64,000 nt of DNA, from the NCBI GenBank assembly GCA_001858525.1, contig LAPX01000008.1, forward strand, positions 142,138 through 206,137, written 5' to 3'. The notes beneath the pieces were generated by a model. The model made no database searches. It saw only the letters and a program-made list of their open reading frames with translations, and had not been told where the DNA came from. Shown here in pieces: positions 51,134 to 60,228 of this stretch; positions within the stretch are counted from its first letter, which is position 1, and every line of letters begins with the position of its first letter. Source of the stretch: Vampirovibrio chlorellavorus. Lineage in GTDB: Bacteria; Cyanobacteriota; Vampirovibrionia; Vampirovibrionales; Vampirovibrionaceae. The position numbers and the translations under genes are program-made.

Positions 51134-53434
51134 TTACGGGAGGGACTTGACCCGCTCACGGGCGTATTTAACAAAGTCATCCTCGTTGCTGCCCGACAAG
51201 GCCAAAAAGCGTTCAAAGGCATTTTTAGCCCCGGGAATATCCTTGGCCAAATCCAGCGCCACGCCCAAAGCGTAGTAGGCATCGGTAAAGTCGGGGTTAT
51301 ACTGAATGGCCTGACGGTAACTTTGGGCCGCCAGTGACGGCTTCTTCTGCCCATCCAGAATGAGGCCCTTGTAATAGTGGGCCATGGCATCCTGATTGTT
51401 CTTGACCAAGGCCTGATTCACCAGCGTCAGTGCCTGCGGATAGCGCTGCTGATTGTAGGCCTCGATGGCCTGCTCCAAATCCTGCGAAGCGGCCTGCTGA
51501 TCAATGGAGGCCAGCGCCTGCTTGGCTTCCGGGTAGCCGGGCTTCAGGCTCAAGGCCTTCTGGTAAGCCGCCTGCGCCTTGGGTAAGTCTTTCTTCTGGT
51601 GGTAAGCCGTGCCCAAATAATACGCGTAGTCGGGCTCCTTGGCATCTTGGGCCATAGCCTTCTGATACTCGGCAATGGCCGCGTCCAGCTCGCCCGCAGA
51701 TTGCAAACTGATGCCATAAGCGGCATGGATTTCCGGGGTGTCATCAAAGCTCAGGGCCTTTTGGAACAGCGGCAAGGCCTCTTTGGGTTTGCCTTGCTGC
51801 TGCAACTGCACGGCCTGTTGATAGGCCTCATACCCCAACCCTTGCCGGGCCGACTGGGCCAGTTGCTTGAAGGTCTCGTTGGCCGGGTCCAGGGCCTGAG
51901 CCTTTTGGAAGGCCTCCGCACTGGCATCGGGCTTGCCCTGGGTCTGGTAAATGGCCCCTAAGTTGGCCCAGGTGCCCGCCAATTTGGGGTCCAGCTTGAG
52001 GGCTCGCTGATAGAAGAAGACGGCGTTGTCCAAGTCCTTGCGATTGTGAAACTCTTCGCCAATCTGGGCTTGCACGGTGGCGTTCCCGGAGAAGCGATCC
52101 GCGTATTGCTTGAGACCTGCGGCCAGACGGGCCGGATCGCTTTGTTGCTTAATCAGGCCCAGCATTTTTTCCTGAGCCGGTTTGTAGTTGGGATCGATAG
52201 CCAGCACCTGATTGTAGCCCTGAATGGCCCCGTCCGCGTTACCGGATTCCTGAAAGACGGTGGCCTTGTAAAAGCTGGCCAGTAAATTGCGGGGATCGAC
52301 CTGTAAGACGGTGTTGTAAGCGCTTAAAGCTTTTTGATAATCCTTTTGCTGCTGGAACAGGGTCCCCATATTCAGGCGAATCATCTTTTTCACCTCAAAC
52401 GGGGTGTTGCGATCCATCTCCGAGAAATGCTCAGCGGCGTTGTACTGCTGGTAAGCCTGCTCGTACAGCTTCTTTTTCTGGAATACGCTGCCCAGGTTGG
52501 CATGACCCAACACGCTGTTGGGGTTGAATTTAATCTCGTTCTGCCAGATTTTTTCCAGCATGTTCAGGGCGCTGACATTGGTAGGGTCGATGGTCAGGGC
52601 CTTATCAAAGTTGACCACGGCCTTGTCAATTTCCCCGGTTTTATACTGGGCGTTGCCCAATTGCACCAGCGTATCCGCCTGAGAAATGCCTGCTGCGGCC
52701 TTGGCTCCGGCAGGACTGGCTACATCATTCACCACCACGGCATAGTATTTTTTAGATTTTTCCGGCAGATTAACCACCGTAAACAAGTCGCCCAACGCCT
52801 TGGCCGCCACCGGATCGTTCTTGTCCAACGCCAGCGTCAGCTCATATTCCACAATGGCTTCCGGAAACTTACCTTGCAAACGCAGTTGCTTGGCCATTTC
52901 CAGGTGCTTGCTTTTATCGGCGCCATTCACGCCCAGGTTGCGGTAGGCGATGTTTAGATTGTCTTTGGCCACTTGCCGGTTTTTTTCATGCAAAGCCTTG
53001 CGCTCAGCGCCTTCTGGCCAAGCAGAATCCAGGTAAAAATAGGCCTTGCGAAAATCATTCAGGGCGTTTTGATCTTGCCGCAACTTGTCGTGGAAGTAGT
53101 TGCCCCGCTTGATGTAAACCACGGCCAAATTGTTATAAACCACCGGCAGACTAGGCTCGGGGGCCACGGTCAAGGCCCGTTCAAAGGCTTCAATGGCCTG
53201 AGTCAGCTGGCCCTTGTTAAAGGCATCGCTGCCCTGTTGGGAAAACTGGGCGTATTCATCCAGATTGCCGGTGCTGCTGTAGTCATCCGGTGGAGTGTAG
53301 GACGGGGGCACCGCCGGTTGGGCGTAGGCCCGATCCGGAGAGGATAGCAAGGACGCGCCCAAAGTGCCGACCAACACAGCCAAACACAGCATTCGCATCG
53401 CCACAGCGGGAGTTCGTAAAAAGAACATGGACAT
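51134..53434 (-). CDS. secreted TPR-repeat protein
   Basis: A 766-residue protein with a signal peptide (MRMLCLAVLVGTLGASLLSSPDRAYAQ) and some 15 tetratricopeptide units throughout (for example GNLDEYAQFSQQGSDAFNKGQLTQAIEAF, TWANLGAIYQTQGKPDASAEAF, AYYALGVALDLAKDIPGAKNAFERFLAL). No catalytic or C-terminal anchor domain is visible. It probably scaffolds a periplasmic or surface assembly; the partner is unknown. ATG 53434 has GAGAGG upstream. The large number of clean repeats makes local recombination likely. Confidence 0.9.
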   Translation of the reverse strand: MSMFFLRTPAVAMRMLCLAVLVGTLGASLLSSPDRAYAQPAVPPSYTPPDDYSSTGNLDEYAQFSQQGSDAFNKGQLTQAIEAFERALTVAPEPSLPVVYNNLAVVYIKRGNYFHDKLRQDQNALNDFRKAYFYLDSAWPEGAERKALHEKNRQVAKDNLNIAYRNLGVNGADKSKHLEMAKQLRLQGKFPEAIVEYELTLALDKNDPVAAKALGDLFTVVNLPEKSKKYYAVVVNDVASPAGAKAAAGISQADTLVQLGNAQYKTGEIDKAVVNFDKALTIDPTNVSALNMLEKIWQNEIKFNPNSVLGHANLGSVFQKKKLYEQAYQQYNAAEHFSEMDRNTPFEVKKMIRLNMGTLFQQQKDYQKALSAYNTVLQVDPRNLLASFYKATVFQESGNADGAIQGYNQVLAIDPNYKPAQEKMLGLIKQQSDPARLAAGLKQYADRFSGNATVQAQIGEEFHNRKDLDNAVFFYQRALKLDPKLAGTWANLGAIYQTQGKPDASAEAFQKAQALDPANETFKQLAQSARQGLGYEAYQQAVQLQQQGKPKEALPLFQKALSFDDTPEIHAAYGISLQSAGELDAAIAEYQKAMAQDAKEPDYAYYLGTAYHQKKDLPKAQAAYQKALSLKPGYPEAKQALASIDQQAASQDLEQAIEAYNQQRYPQALTLVNQALVKNNQDAMAHYYKGLILDGQKKPSLAAQSYRQAIQYNPDFTDAYYALGVALDLAKDIPGAKNAFERFLALSGSNEDDFVKYARERVKSLP

Positions 53435-53589
53435 TAAAAGCAGCCTCTCTTACAGGACAAGCCAGCCGAAGCAAGCGGACATAGCCTATTATATAACAGT
53501 GTGGCCGTTCCACTCATTGTCCATGAGGATAACTCGGCCGAAGCGAGCGCGACGGTCGCACCGCAGGCAAAATCTGGATAGAGTCGACG

Positions 53590-53907
53590 CTAAACCGATC
53601 CCGGCTTCGGCAACAGATCTTCCACCTGATGGGCCAGTCGCACATCCAGCGGGGTGACGCCCTGAGCAGTGTGGGTCCAGTAGCGAATGACCAGAGTTTT
53701 CCAGTTGAGTTGCAGATCAGGGTGATGATCGGCGGCCTCCGAATGGCGGGCCACCGCGTTCAGGGTTTCCAGCGCCTGCAAATAGTTGGCGCCCTCATAC
53801 ACCCGCTGCAAGGCATTCTGGTGAAAGTGCCAATGGGGCAGCTGGAGTAAGGCGGCTTCAATTTCAGTGGGACTTAACGCCTTGGTGAGGTGGGGGGGAC
53901 AGGCCAT
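53590..53907 (-). CDS. 4a-hydroxytetrahydrobiopterin dehydratase (DCoH/PCD)
   Basis: A 105-residue pterin dehydratase. The active-site blocks are ARHSEAADHHPDLQLNW (three histidines of the E-x-x-x-H-H-P motif) and VRYWTHTAQGVTPLDVRLAHQVE-type end. It recycles the pterin of aromatic hydroxylases or molybdopterin-related pathways; none of these is visible here. ATG 53907 has AAAAGGAG upstream; the TTG at 53913 is rejected. Confidence 0.92.
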   Translation of the reverse strand: MACPPHLTKALSPTEIEAALLQLPHWHFHQNALQRVYEGANYLQALETLNAVARHSEAADHHPDLQLNWKTLVIRYWTHTAQGVTPLDVRLAHQVEDLLPKPGSV

Positions 53908-53969
53908 GGGCAAGCTCCTTTTCTGCCGATTTATACTGGTGAGGCTGCCCTCACCTAAAGATTATCCCG

Positions 53970-54662
53970 CTAGATATTTTCCAGGGCCTTGTACGCAGAG
54001 GCGCGCACATCGTAGCGAAACACCTGTAGTGTTTCAGATCCGGCCTTCAGGGCAATGTCGGCCCAGCCCCGGTTGCGGGTGGGCAGCAAGGCAATTTGGC
54101 GCCCTCGTCCAAAGAAAATTTCCCGACCATTTTTCACAATGGAAATATCCAGCAAGCCATCGGACTGCTTGGCGTTCTGGATGATTTCCTCGCTGACCCC
54201 GTCCTGATCCAGATCCACCTGACGCACGGCAAAAGGGTTATCTTCCCGTTCGGCGGCAGGGTTGCCACCCGGCACCGGGGGAGCGGAACTGGCCACCACC
54301 ACCTCTCGGGGGATGGGCACTGGGCGGGCTACTTTTTCCAGTTGAATCGGATTTTTCAAATCAATGCGGGGACTGTCGGCATCCTTTTTTTCCACCGACT
54401 GGGCCGAGGTGTCTGCATCCCGCAAGTCCTCATCCAGCGGCTCCAAAAACCGCTCGGAGGATTCCCCTTTTCCTTCGCCGGAACCCAAAATGCGGGCAAA
54501 CACACTGACCTTGGCCCCCGGTTCCAACATGCGGGTTTCCCCGGTCAGGTTATCGTGCTCATAGCGCACACCGGGTTTTTCATCGCTGGACCAGGTATCG
54601 AAGCGAAAATACAACTGGTACATCACCGCCAGAACCACCAAAATTCCAATCAGCATCGGCAT
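53970..54662 (-). CDS. N-terminally anchored hypothetical protein
   Basis: A 230-residue protein with one N-terminal membrane helix (MLIGILVVLAVMYQLYF), an acidic/Ser-rich linker and a C-terminal domain with DLDQDGVSEEII, followed by LDISIVKNGREIFFGRGRQIALLP and ADIALKAGSETLQVFRYD. The DxDxDG loop resembles VCBS/FG-GAP or calcium-binding repeats. GGAG precedes ATG 54662. No family is assigned; a periplasmic sensor or surface-associated role is a guess. Confidence 0.6.
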   Translation of the reverse strand: MPMLIGILVVLAVMYQLYFRFDTWSSDEKPGVRYEHDNLTGETRMLEPGAKVSVFARILGSGEGKGESSERFLEPLDEDLRDADTSAQSVEKKDADSPRIDLKNPIQLEKVARPVPIPREVVVASSAPPVPGGNPAAEREDNPFAVRQVDLDQDGVSEEIIQNAKQSDGLLDISIVKNGREIFFGRGRQIALLPTRNRGWADIALKAGSETLQVFRYDVRASAYKALENI

Positions 54663-54925
54663 ACCAGTTCGTCTCCCATTCTCTCCGCTATGTCATCCTT
54701 TCATCATTATATGCCAACGCTCAGCCAATTCAAACCGCTTCCCTCAAAGCCCATCAGGACCGGCTGAAGGCCCACCGATCTCTCCCGCTGAAACCGGCTT
54801 TGTGATGAACGCATGGTTTTGGAGCAACGCGCCGCTGGCCTGGAACTTTGCATGCCTGGGTGCGCTATACTATGCTTGGGCTGCAAACCGGCCAAAGTAA
54901 ACCATCAACGGGAGACTCAGTTGTT

Positions 54926-55321
54926 ATGAACATTTCTTTTTTGCCCTGGCTGCTGGTGATTCTTTTCACGTTGAGCGGCTGTGGTCAGCCCACCGCAACC
55001 GCCCCATCGTCACCCAGCAGCGACACACTGGCCACCACTCAGGAAGCGGCCTCCACACAAGTGGCCTCCAAAGGGCAGCAGCTTTTTATGACCCACTGTG
55101 CCAGTTGCCACCAGAGCATGAGCCAAACGCCCGGCCCCAACGCCATCATTCTAAACTCTAAATCCCTGGCTGATGCAAACAGTTTTGAAGCCCTGCTGCG
55201 GCAGCCCATTTCCCCCATGATGCCAGCCTTTGGCCCAGAGAGCATTAGCGATGCCGATGCCCAGGAATTATACACTTACCTGCACGGGGAACAAAGTCAG
55301 CACCAGGCGGCAGCAGAATAG
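54926..55321 (+). CDS. lipoprotein c-type cytochrome
   Basis: A 131-residue class I cytochrome. The signal peptide ends in a lipobox (LFTLSGCGQP), and the haem site is CASCHQ near residue 75 with a methionine ligand probable in SPMMPAFGP. It should be lipid-anchored on the outer face of the cytoplasmic membrane and pass electrons in respiration. ATG 54926 (GGGAGAC upstream) is preferred because a TATACT -10 lies inside the longer ORF that starts at 54848. Confidence 0.88.
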   Translation: MNISFLPWLLVILFTLSGCGQPTATAPSSPSSDTLATTQEAASTQVASKGQQLFMTHCASCHQSMSQTPGPNAIILNSKSLADANSFEALLRQPISPMMPAFGPESISDADAQELYTYLHGEQSQHQAAAE

Positions 55322-55429
55322 CCCCGACCCGCACCATAGTGTGGCCCAAGCCATCCGCGGGCTTATCTCCGGCGAAGTTTCGCTATCGGTTTGGTAACCT
55401 CTCTACCGCTCCGGCCAGTGCGTAAACAG

Positions 55430-56002
55430 TCAGGCCAATTCATAAAAAGCGGAGTGATAGCCACCCCCTTGCGGATTTAAAACCACCTGCCCATTCTGGT
55501 CGGTGGGCCTGTGCCGGTTCGAGTGGCTTCCCCGCCCTTCGGCACGCGCAGCCAGCCCCAGAATCGCCTCACTGGGCAAGAAAAAAGGGGGAGTAGCAAG
55601 TTCAAAAGGGCTTACAGTATCCTCTGCACTGAAAAGTAAAGGCCTCGAATGCCCTTCTTCAGGTAACTGCCCGTCTTCACCCTCCGAAACCTCCTCAGAG
55701 GATGAGGCGTTCTGCAATTCACGCTCTCCCGCAATAGCGAGATCCAGCAAGGCCACAATATCATGAGAACGCTGCACATGACCCGAATCGGGATTGTGGT
55801 AAAAAAAGTTCAATGCACCACCTTGCCCAAGCTGGGTGGGCCCAACGGGCAAATGAATCGGAGGCAACGGTTGACGATTCGCCGCATTTTCACCCCGTTC
55901 CATTGGCTGTTCTATTGGCTCTGCAGGTGCAGGGCTGGGACGCTCATTGCGTCCAAATCGTAAAGAATGGGGAGACGTTGTTAAAGTCGTGATTGGTTGC
56001 AT
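55430..56002 (-). CDS. FGRN/SAxYE family protein, copy 1
   Basis: A 190-residue protein. It begins MQPITTLTTSPHSLRFGRNER and ends with DQNGQVVLNPQGGGYHSAFYELA. Between them are Pro/Glu/Ser-rich, probably disordered regions with two acidic patches. The same N-terminal FGRN and C-terminal NGx-LN-SAxYE boxes occur in the next gene and in a broken third copy, so this is the longest member of a tandem family. Function is unknown; terminal boxes on a variable middle suggest processing or targeting signals. Confidence 0.65.
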   Translation of the reverse strand: MQPITTLTTSPHSLRFGRNERPSPAPAEPIEQPMERGENAANRQPLPPIHLPVGPTQLGQGGALNFFYHNPDSGHVQRSHDIVALLDLAIAGERELQNASSSEEVSEGEDGQLPEEGHSRPLLFSAEDTVSPFELATPPFFLPSEAILGLAARAEGRGSHSNRHRPTDQNGQVVLNPQGGGYHSAFYELA

Positions 56003-56044
56003 CTTGGGAATTCTGTCCTTTATTGTCTGTGACCGGAAGCCGAA

Positions 56045-56356
56045 TTAAGCCAGCTCATACGCCGCAGAACTCACACCGTTTTTGTCCTCATTCAGGGCAA
56101 TCTTGCCATTGGGGATACTGGCCTTACGCACCAAAGCCTCCAGCCGACGCTGTCTGGAAGACGGTAAGTTGATAAAGGTGTCTTCAAACAAATTGCGAGT
56201 GATGCCGTCCGTTTGCGCTCCGGTCAATCGAGAACGTTGCGGGTTGTTGCGGCGAGGAGCATCACCCGCCTGAACGGCACCGCTGTGGCGATTGCGCCCA
56301 AACTGAGTAGAGGTTGAAGCTGCTGAAACACCGCTGCTAATAGTATTCATATCCAT
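56045..56356 (-). CDS. FGRN/SAxYE family protein, copy 2
   Basis: A 103-residue protein beginning MDMNTISSGVSAASTSTQFGRNRHS and ending NGKIALNEDKNGVSSAAYELA. The C-terminal 45 residues (RQRRLEALVRKASIPNG onward) are basic and helical. AAGGA stands 5-6 nt before ATG 56356. It shares FGRN and SAxYE boxes with copy 1 and most of its C-terminus with the pseudogene beside it. Function unknown. Confidence 0.65.
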   Translation of the reverse strand: MDMNTISSGVSAASTSTQFGRNRHSGAVQAGDAPRRNNPQRSRLTGAQTDGITRNLFEDTFINLPSSRQRRLEALVRKASIPNGKIALNEDKNGVSSAAYELA

Positions 56357-56386
56357 GCAATTCCTTAAAATTAAAAACCAGTAATT

Positions 56387-56535
56387 TTAAAATTTCTCGT
56401 AGGCGGCGGAAATGACACCGGTCTTGGTCTCATTCAAGCGAATTTTGCCATTTGGAGTTTTGGAGCGACGAACCAACCGCTCCAATCGAGATTGCAAATC
56501 ACCCTGAGAAGAGAAGCACCGCTGACGGTATTCAT
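56387..56535 (-). pseudogene. broken third copy of the FGRN/SAxYE family
   Basis: ATG 56535 begins MNTVSGAS, like copy 2 (MNTISSGVSAAS), but this frame runs out of similarity at once. A different frame then reads RLERLVRRSKTPNGKIRLN and continues through GVISAAYEKF to a TAA at 56387, closely matching the copy 2 C-terminus. Around 60 codons of the middle and the frame are lost, so a deletion with frameshift is the simplest history. The ORF at 56434 is an artefact of the wrong frame. Confidence 0.75.
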
Positions 56536-56635
56536 GGCAATCAATTTCCTGGAGGGTCTACAAAAAAGATGAACGTGTTTATAGAAAGTCACTCCAGCCA
56601 AAAAGTTGCGCCCGGTCAAAAAGGTGGACATGCTA

Positions 56636-56751
56636 TTTGTCATTCCCGCGCAGGCGGGAATCCAGAACAAGTCATCATTGTGAAAGAAGCGTTCTTGAGG
56701 TCAAAACAAGTCTTTGCAAAACTGGATTCCCGCCTGCGCGGGAATGACAAA
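56636..56751. repeat. REPIN/MITE-like element A
   Basis: Two inverted 30-bp ends, each itself a perfect hairpin ATTCCCGC-GCAG-GCGGGAAT, flank a 56-bp core that is related to that of element B. No transposase is encoded nearby. Confidence 0.8.
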
Positions 56752-56845
56752 TTTTAGCGAGAAAAACCAGAAAACCAAGAAAAGGATACCCTTGGGCTGA
56801 TCTCGTTCACTAACGAGATCACACCGAAAAAAATATAGGTAAATG

Positions 56846-57886
56846 CTAGGCGGCGGAAGCCGTGATCACTTCCAGTTGCAAAGTGACATGAGACAAACCG
56901 AATTTTTCCTTCAGGGCGTTTTGCACCCGGTTCAAGGTGTCTCCGGTGTAGGCGTCCGGCGAGACTTCAATGTGAGCGGCCAGCAACATGCGTTGCATGT
57001 TAATGTTCCACACGTGCAAATTATGCACCGATAGGACCCCCTCAAAAGCCAGAATCTCCGTGCGCACTTCTTCAATATCGATATGGCTGGGGCAGCTCTC
57101 CAGCAGCACATTGACCGAATCCCGAAGCAGGCCCCAGGCACTATATAAGATCAGCAGGGCAATGACGCAGCTCATGACCGGATCGGCCCAGCGCCAGTCA
57201 AAGGCCCAAATCAGCCCACCGGCAATCATAGCCCCCACAGAGCCCAGCAAATCGCCCAGCACATGCAGGTAAGCACCCTTGATGTTCAAGTTGTGATCGT
57301 GATCGGCGTGCAACAACTTGGCTGAAATAATATTCACAATCAAGCCGCCCAAAGCAACCCACAGCATCAGGCTGGCCTTAATGGGCTCCGGATGGTAAAA
57401 GCGCTCGTAGCCTTCCCAGAAAAGAAACAGGCCCATACCCACCAATAGCAGGGCATTGGCAAAGGCCGCCAGAATTTCCACCCGCTGATAGCCAAACGTG
57501 CGATGCTTGGGCGCCGGACGATGGGACAACCAGGCCGCAAACAGGGACAGGCCAATGGCCGCCGAGTCGGCAAACATGTGGAAACCATCGGCCAGCAGGG
57601 CCAAACTACCGGACAGAATGCCGCCCGCCACTTCCACCATCAGGTACAAAAAGGTGAGTACAAAAACCCAGCGCAGCACGTGAAAGTGCCGCTCGGACAG
57701 GATTACACCCAAATGGTGACTATGCCCCCCGTGATGATGATGCCCGTGATCGTGATGCCCATGAGGATCGTGCGAATGGTGGTCATGCGCATGATCCGGG
57801 GCGCCGTGGCAGTGATCATGCACATGGGACTCAGCGTTATGGGGCTCATCGGGGTGATGATGGTGTCCTTGACAGGAATGGTTCAT
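56846..57886 (-). CDS. CDF-family zinc/cation efflux protein with His-rich N-terminus
   Basis: A 346-residue exporter of divalent metal, probably Zn. The first 60 residues are unusually rich in His (HHHHPDEPHNAESHVHDHCHG and onward). Six membrane helices follow with metal-site motifs LADGFHMFADS and LHVLGDLLGS, and a C-terminal cytoplasmic domain (EVRTEILAFEGVLSVHNLHVW). The ATG 57886 start is 29 nt after the rocD stop on the same strand, so it may be transcribed with proC and rocD. Confidence 0.94.
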   Translation of the reverse strand: MNHSCQGHHHHPDEPHNAESHVHDHCHGAPDHAHDHHSHDPHGHHDHGHHHHGGHSHHLGVILSERHFHVLRWVFVLTFLYLMVEVAGGILSGSLALLADGFHMFADSAAIGLSLFAAWLSHRPAPKHRTFGYQRVEILAAFANALLLVGMGLFLFWEGYERFYHPEPIKASLMLWVALGGLIVNIISAKLLHADHDHNLNIKGAYLHVLGDLLGSVGAMIAGGLIWAFDWRWADPVMSCVIALLILYSAWGLLRDSVNVLLESCPSHIDIEEVRTEILAFEGVLSVHNLHVWNINMQRMLLAAHIEVSPDAYTGDTLNRVQNALKEKFGLSHVTLQLEVITASAA

Positions 57887-57915
57887 GCAGGCGGTACAGT
57901 CCGATTATTTTGGGG

Positions 57916-59142
57916 TTAGGAAAAACTTTCAATGACCTTCTTGATGCGCTCAAAGGCCCAGTTGAGATCGGCCTCACTGACCACCAAAGGCGGGGCAAAA
58001 CGGATAACGAAATCGTGGGTTTCCTTGCACAATACGCCTTCGCCTTTCAGGGCTTCACAGAAGGGGCGGGCTTTGGTGTTCAACTCAATGCCAATCAACA
58101 GGCCCCGACCGCGAATTTCCTTGATGTGGGGACTGTGAATGGTTTTCAATTGGTTCAGGAATTTTTCGCCCAGCGTAGCGGAACGCTCCACCAAGTTTTC
58201 ATCCCGAATGACATCCAGCGCGGTGCGGGCCACGGCGCAACCCAAGGGGTTTCCGCCATACGTACTGCCATGATCGCCAGGATTAAACACGCCCATCACT
58301 TCATCGTTGGCCATCACGGCGGAAACGGGATAGAATCCGCCCGACAAGGCCTTGCCCACCACGATCACATCGGGCTGGATGCCCTCGTGCTGAAAGGCGA
58401 ACATTTTGCCGGTGCGTCCCAAGCCAGTTTGAATTTCATCGGCGATAAACAGCACGTTGTTTTGCTTGCACAACTCGGCTACCTGCTTCAGGTAACCGGC
58501 ATGCGGGATTAGAATCCCCGCTTCAGCCTGAATGGGCTCCATAAACACGGCGCAGGTGTTGGGGTTAATGGCCTTTTTGACCGCTTCCACGTCATCGTAA
58601 GGCACAATTTTAAAGCCGGGAGTGAATGGCCCAAAACCATCCTGGTACTGGGCTTCGGTGGAGAAGCTGATGATGCTGATGGTGCGTCCGTGGAAGTTGT
58701 TCTCGAACACAATGATTTCAGCCTGATTTTCCGGGATGCCTTTAACCTTATAGCCCCACTTGCGGGCCATTTTAATGGCCGTTTCACAGGCTTCCGCCCC
58801 AGAGTTCATGGGCAAGGCCCGGCTCAGGCCGGAAATTTCGTGCAGCGCCTGATACAGCAGGGGCAATTGGTTGTTGCGAAACGCCCGGGAAGTCAGGGTG
58901 ACTTTCTCGGCCTGTTCCTTCAGGGTGTTGAGGATGCGGGGATGACAATGCCCTTGATTCAGCGCCGAATAGGAACTCAGGCAATCCAGATACTTTTTGC
59001 CTTCCACGTCGTACACCCAGCTGCCTTCGGCGTGCTCAATGACCAGATCCAGCGGGTGATAGTTATGCGCCCCGTACTGGTCTTCCAGTTGAATGTACTC
59101 TTGAGTACTGAGGGGGCTGGTAGGGGTGGCGTTCACGGTCAT
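57916..59142 (-). CDS. rocD: ornithine aminotransferase
   Basis: Moves the delta-amino group of ornithine to 2-oxoglutarate, giving glutamate-5-semialdehyde, which cyclises to pyrroline-5-carboxylate. A 408-residue class III PLP enzyme: MNSGAEACETAIKMARKWGY, FHGRTISIISFS, FIADEIQTGLGRTGK and the PLP lysine in IVVGKALSGGFYPVSA. ATG 59142 has GGGAG upstream; the ORF-track start is 59 codons too long. proC lies 62 nt upstream on the same strand, completing a two-step ornithine-to-proline route. Confidence 0.93.
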   Translation of the reverse strand: MTVNATPTSPLSTQEYIQLEDQYGAHNYHPLDLVIEHAEGSWVYDVEGKKYLDCLSSYSALNQGHCHPRILNTLKEQAEKVTLTSRAFRNNQLPLLYQALHEISGLSRALPMNSGAEACETAIKMARKWGYKVKGIPENQAEIIVFENNFHGRTISIISFSTEAQYQDGFGPFTPGFKIVPYDDVEAVKKAINPNTCAVFMEPIQAEAGILIPHAGYLKQVAELCKQNNVLFIADEIQTGLGRTGKMFAFQHEGIQPDVIVVGKALSGGFYPVSAVMANDEVMGVFNPGDHGSTYGGNPLGCAVARTALDVIRDENLVERSATLGEKFLNQLKTIHSPHIKEIRGRGLLIGIELNTKARPFCEALKGEGVLCKETHDFVIRFAPPLVVSEADLNWAFERIKKVIESFS

Positions 59143-59204
59143 TTTAATTTCTCCCAAACAATTGAATCGAAATCTGATAATTATTGCTATTTCTTTAATT
59201 ATTT

Positions 59205-60068
59205 TTATTTCTTTTCCTTGCCCAAATTCCCGGCGATTTTGGTGGCCTCTTCCACGGCACGGGCCAGCACGGAGCGGATTTTGCCGTCTTCCATGGTTAA
59301 CAAGGCCCCAATGGTGCAACCGGCAGGGGTGGTCACGTCATCTCGTAGGGCCGCCGGGTGCCGACCGGATTGCTGCACCATAGTAGCCGCACCCAATAGG
59401 GTTTGGGCCACAATACGCAAGGCGGCATCTCGGGGCAAGCCCACCCGCACCCCACCATCGGCCAGGGCTTCCATAATTAAGAAGACATAAGCAGGGCCGC
59501 TGCCCGCCAAACTGGTCACGGCGTTGAAGTGGGTTTCATCCAGGGGCATACACACCCCCACCGCTTCAAAAATCTGCTGGGCAATGGCCAAATGGGCCTC
59601 CGTGGCGTGGGTGCCCCCACAAATGGTGGTCATGGCCTGTCCCACCGTGCAAGGGGTGTTGGTCATAGCCCGAATCACCGGATTTTGAGAGCCCAAGGCG
59701 CTTTCCATAGTCTCTATGGTGGCCCCGGCCACAATGGAGATAATCAGAGTGTCCGGCTTCAGGCCACCGGCTTTCAGCTTTTCCAAAACACCTTTAATGC
59801 CAGTGGGCTTAACGCACAGCAATAACACATCGGTATCGGCCAACTGGGCACTGTAGTTGGAAAAGGCGGGAATTTCCAGTGTTTCCCGAATTTTTTGACA
59901 GGAAGCTTCCGTTTTGGCAGCGGCCCACAGGGTATTGGGGGTCACCATCTGCTTGCGCATCAGCCCTTGAATGAGGGCTTGGCCCATGACCCCGGCCCCA
60001 ATGACGCCCAGCTTTTTAAAATTCGCTTTAACAACGCCCGCTTGCTGCTTGGCCTGTTCTTTGCCCAT
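59205..60068 (-). CDS. proC: pyrroline-5-carboxylate reductase
   Basis: Reduces pyrroline-5-carboxylate to proline with NAD(P)H. The Rossmann start is KLGVIGAGVMGQALIQGL, and the substrate region shows SLAGSGPAYVFLIMEALADGGVRVGLPRD and TPAGCTIGALLTMEDG. At 287 residues it is normal with a short N-terminal extension. It precedes rocD in an operon, indicating proline made from ornithine. Confidence 0.95.
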   Translation of the reverse strand: MGKEQAKQQAGVVKANFKKLGVIGAGVMGQALIQGLMRKQMVTPNTLWAAAKTEASCQKIRETLEIPAFSNYSAQLADTDVLLLCVKPTGIKGVLEKLKAGGLKPDTLIISIVAGATIETMESALGSQNPVIRAMTNTPCTVGQAMTTICGGTHATEAHLAIAQQIFEAVGVCMPLDETHFNAVTSLAGSGPAYVFLIMEALADGGVRVGLPRDAALRIVAQTLLGAATMVQQSGRHPAALRDDVTTPAGCTIGALLTMEDGKIRSVLARAVEEATKIAGNLGKEKK

Positions 60069-60158
60069 GCTTTAAACCCGCCTTACCGATTGTGCTTGTT
60101 TCTTGTGTTTGCTTCCATTGTACGAAACTCCCTCCCAACTTGAAAGGGGGGCCGCCTC

Positions 60159-60186
60159 TTGACTCCCCCCCTGCTTGATTTAATAT
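60159..60186 (+). promoter_or_regulatory. promoter of rpmG
   Basis: TTGACT, 16-nt spacer, TAATAT, about 45 bp before the rpmG start codon. Confidence 0.6.
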
Positions 60187-60228
60187 AAGATCCACGCAAT
60201 TCCCTCAGATTCAAAGGAAATTTTTCTC

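Noticed and set aside
56434-56670. 78-residue minus-strand ORF beside REPIN element A
   Set aside because: Most of it is the wrong frame of the broken FGRN-family copy plus the repeat end.
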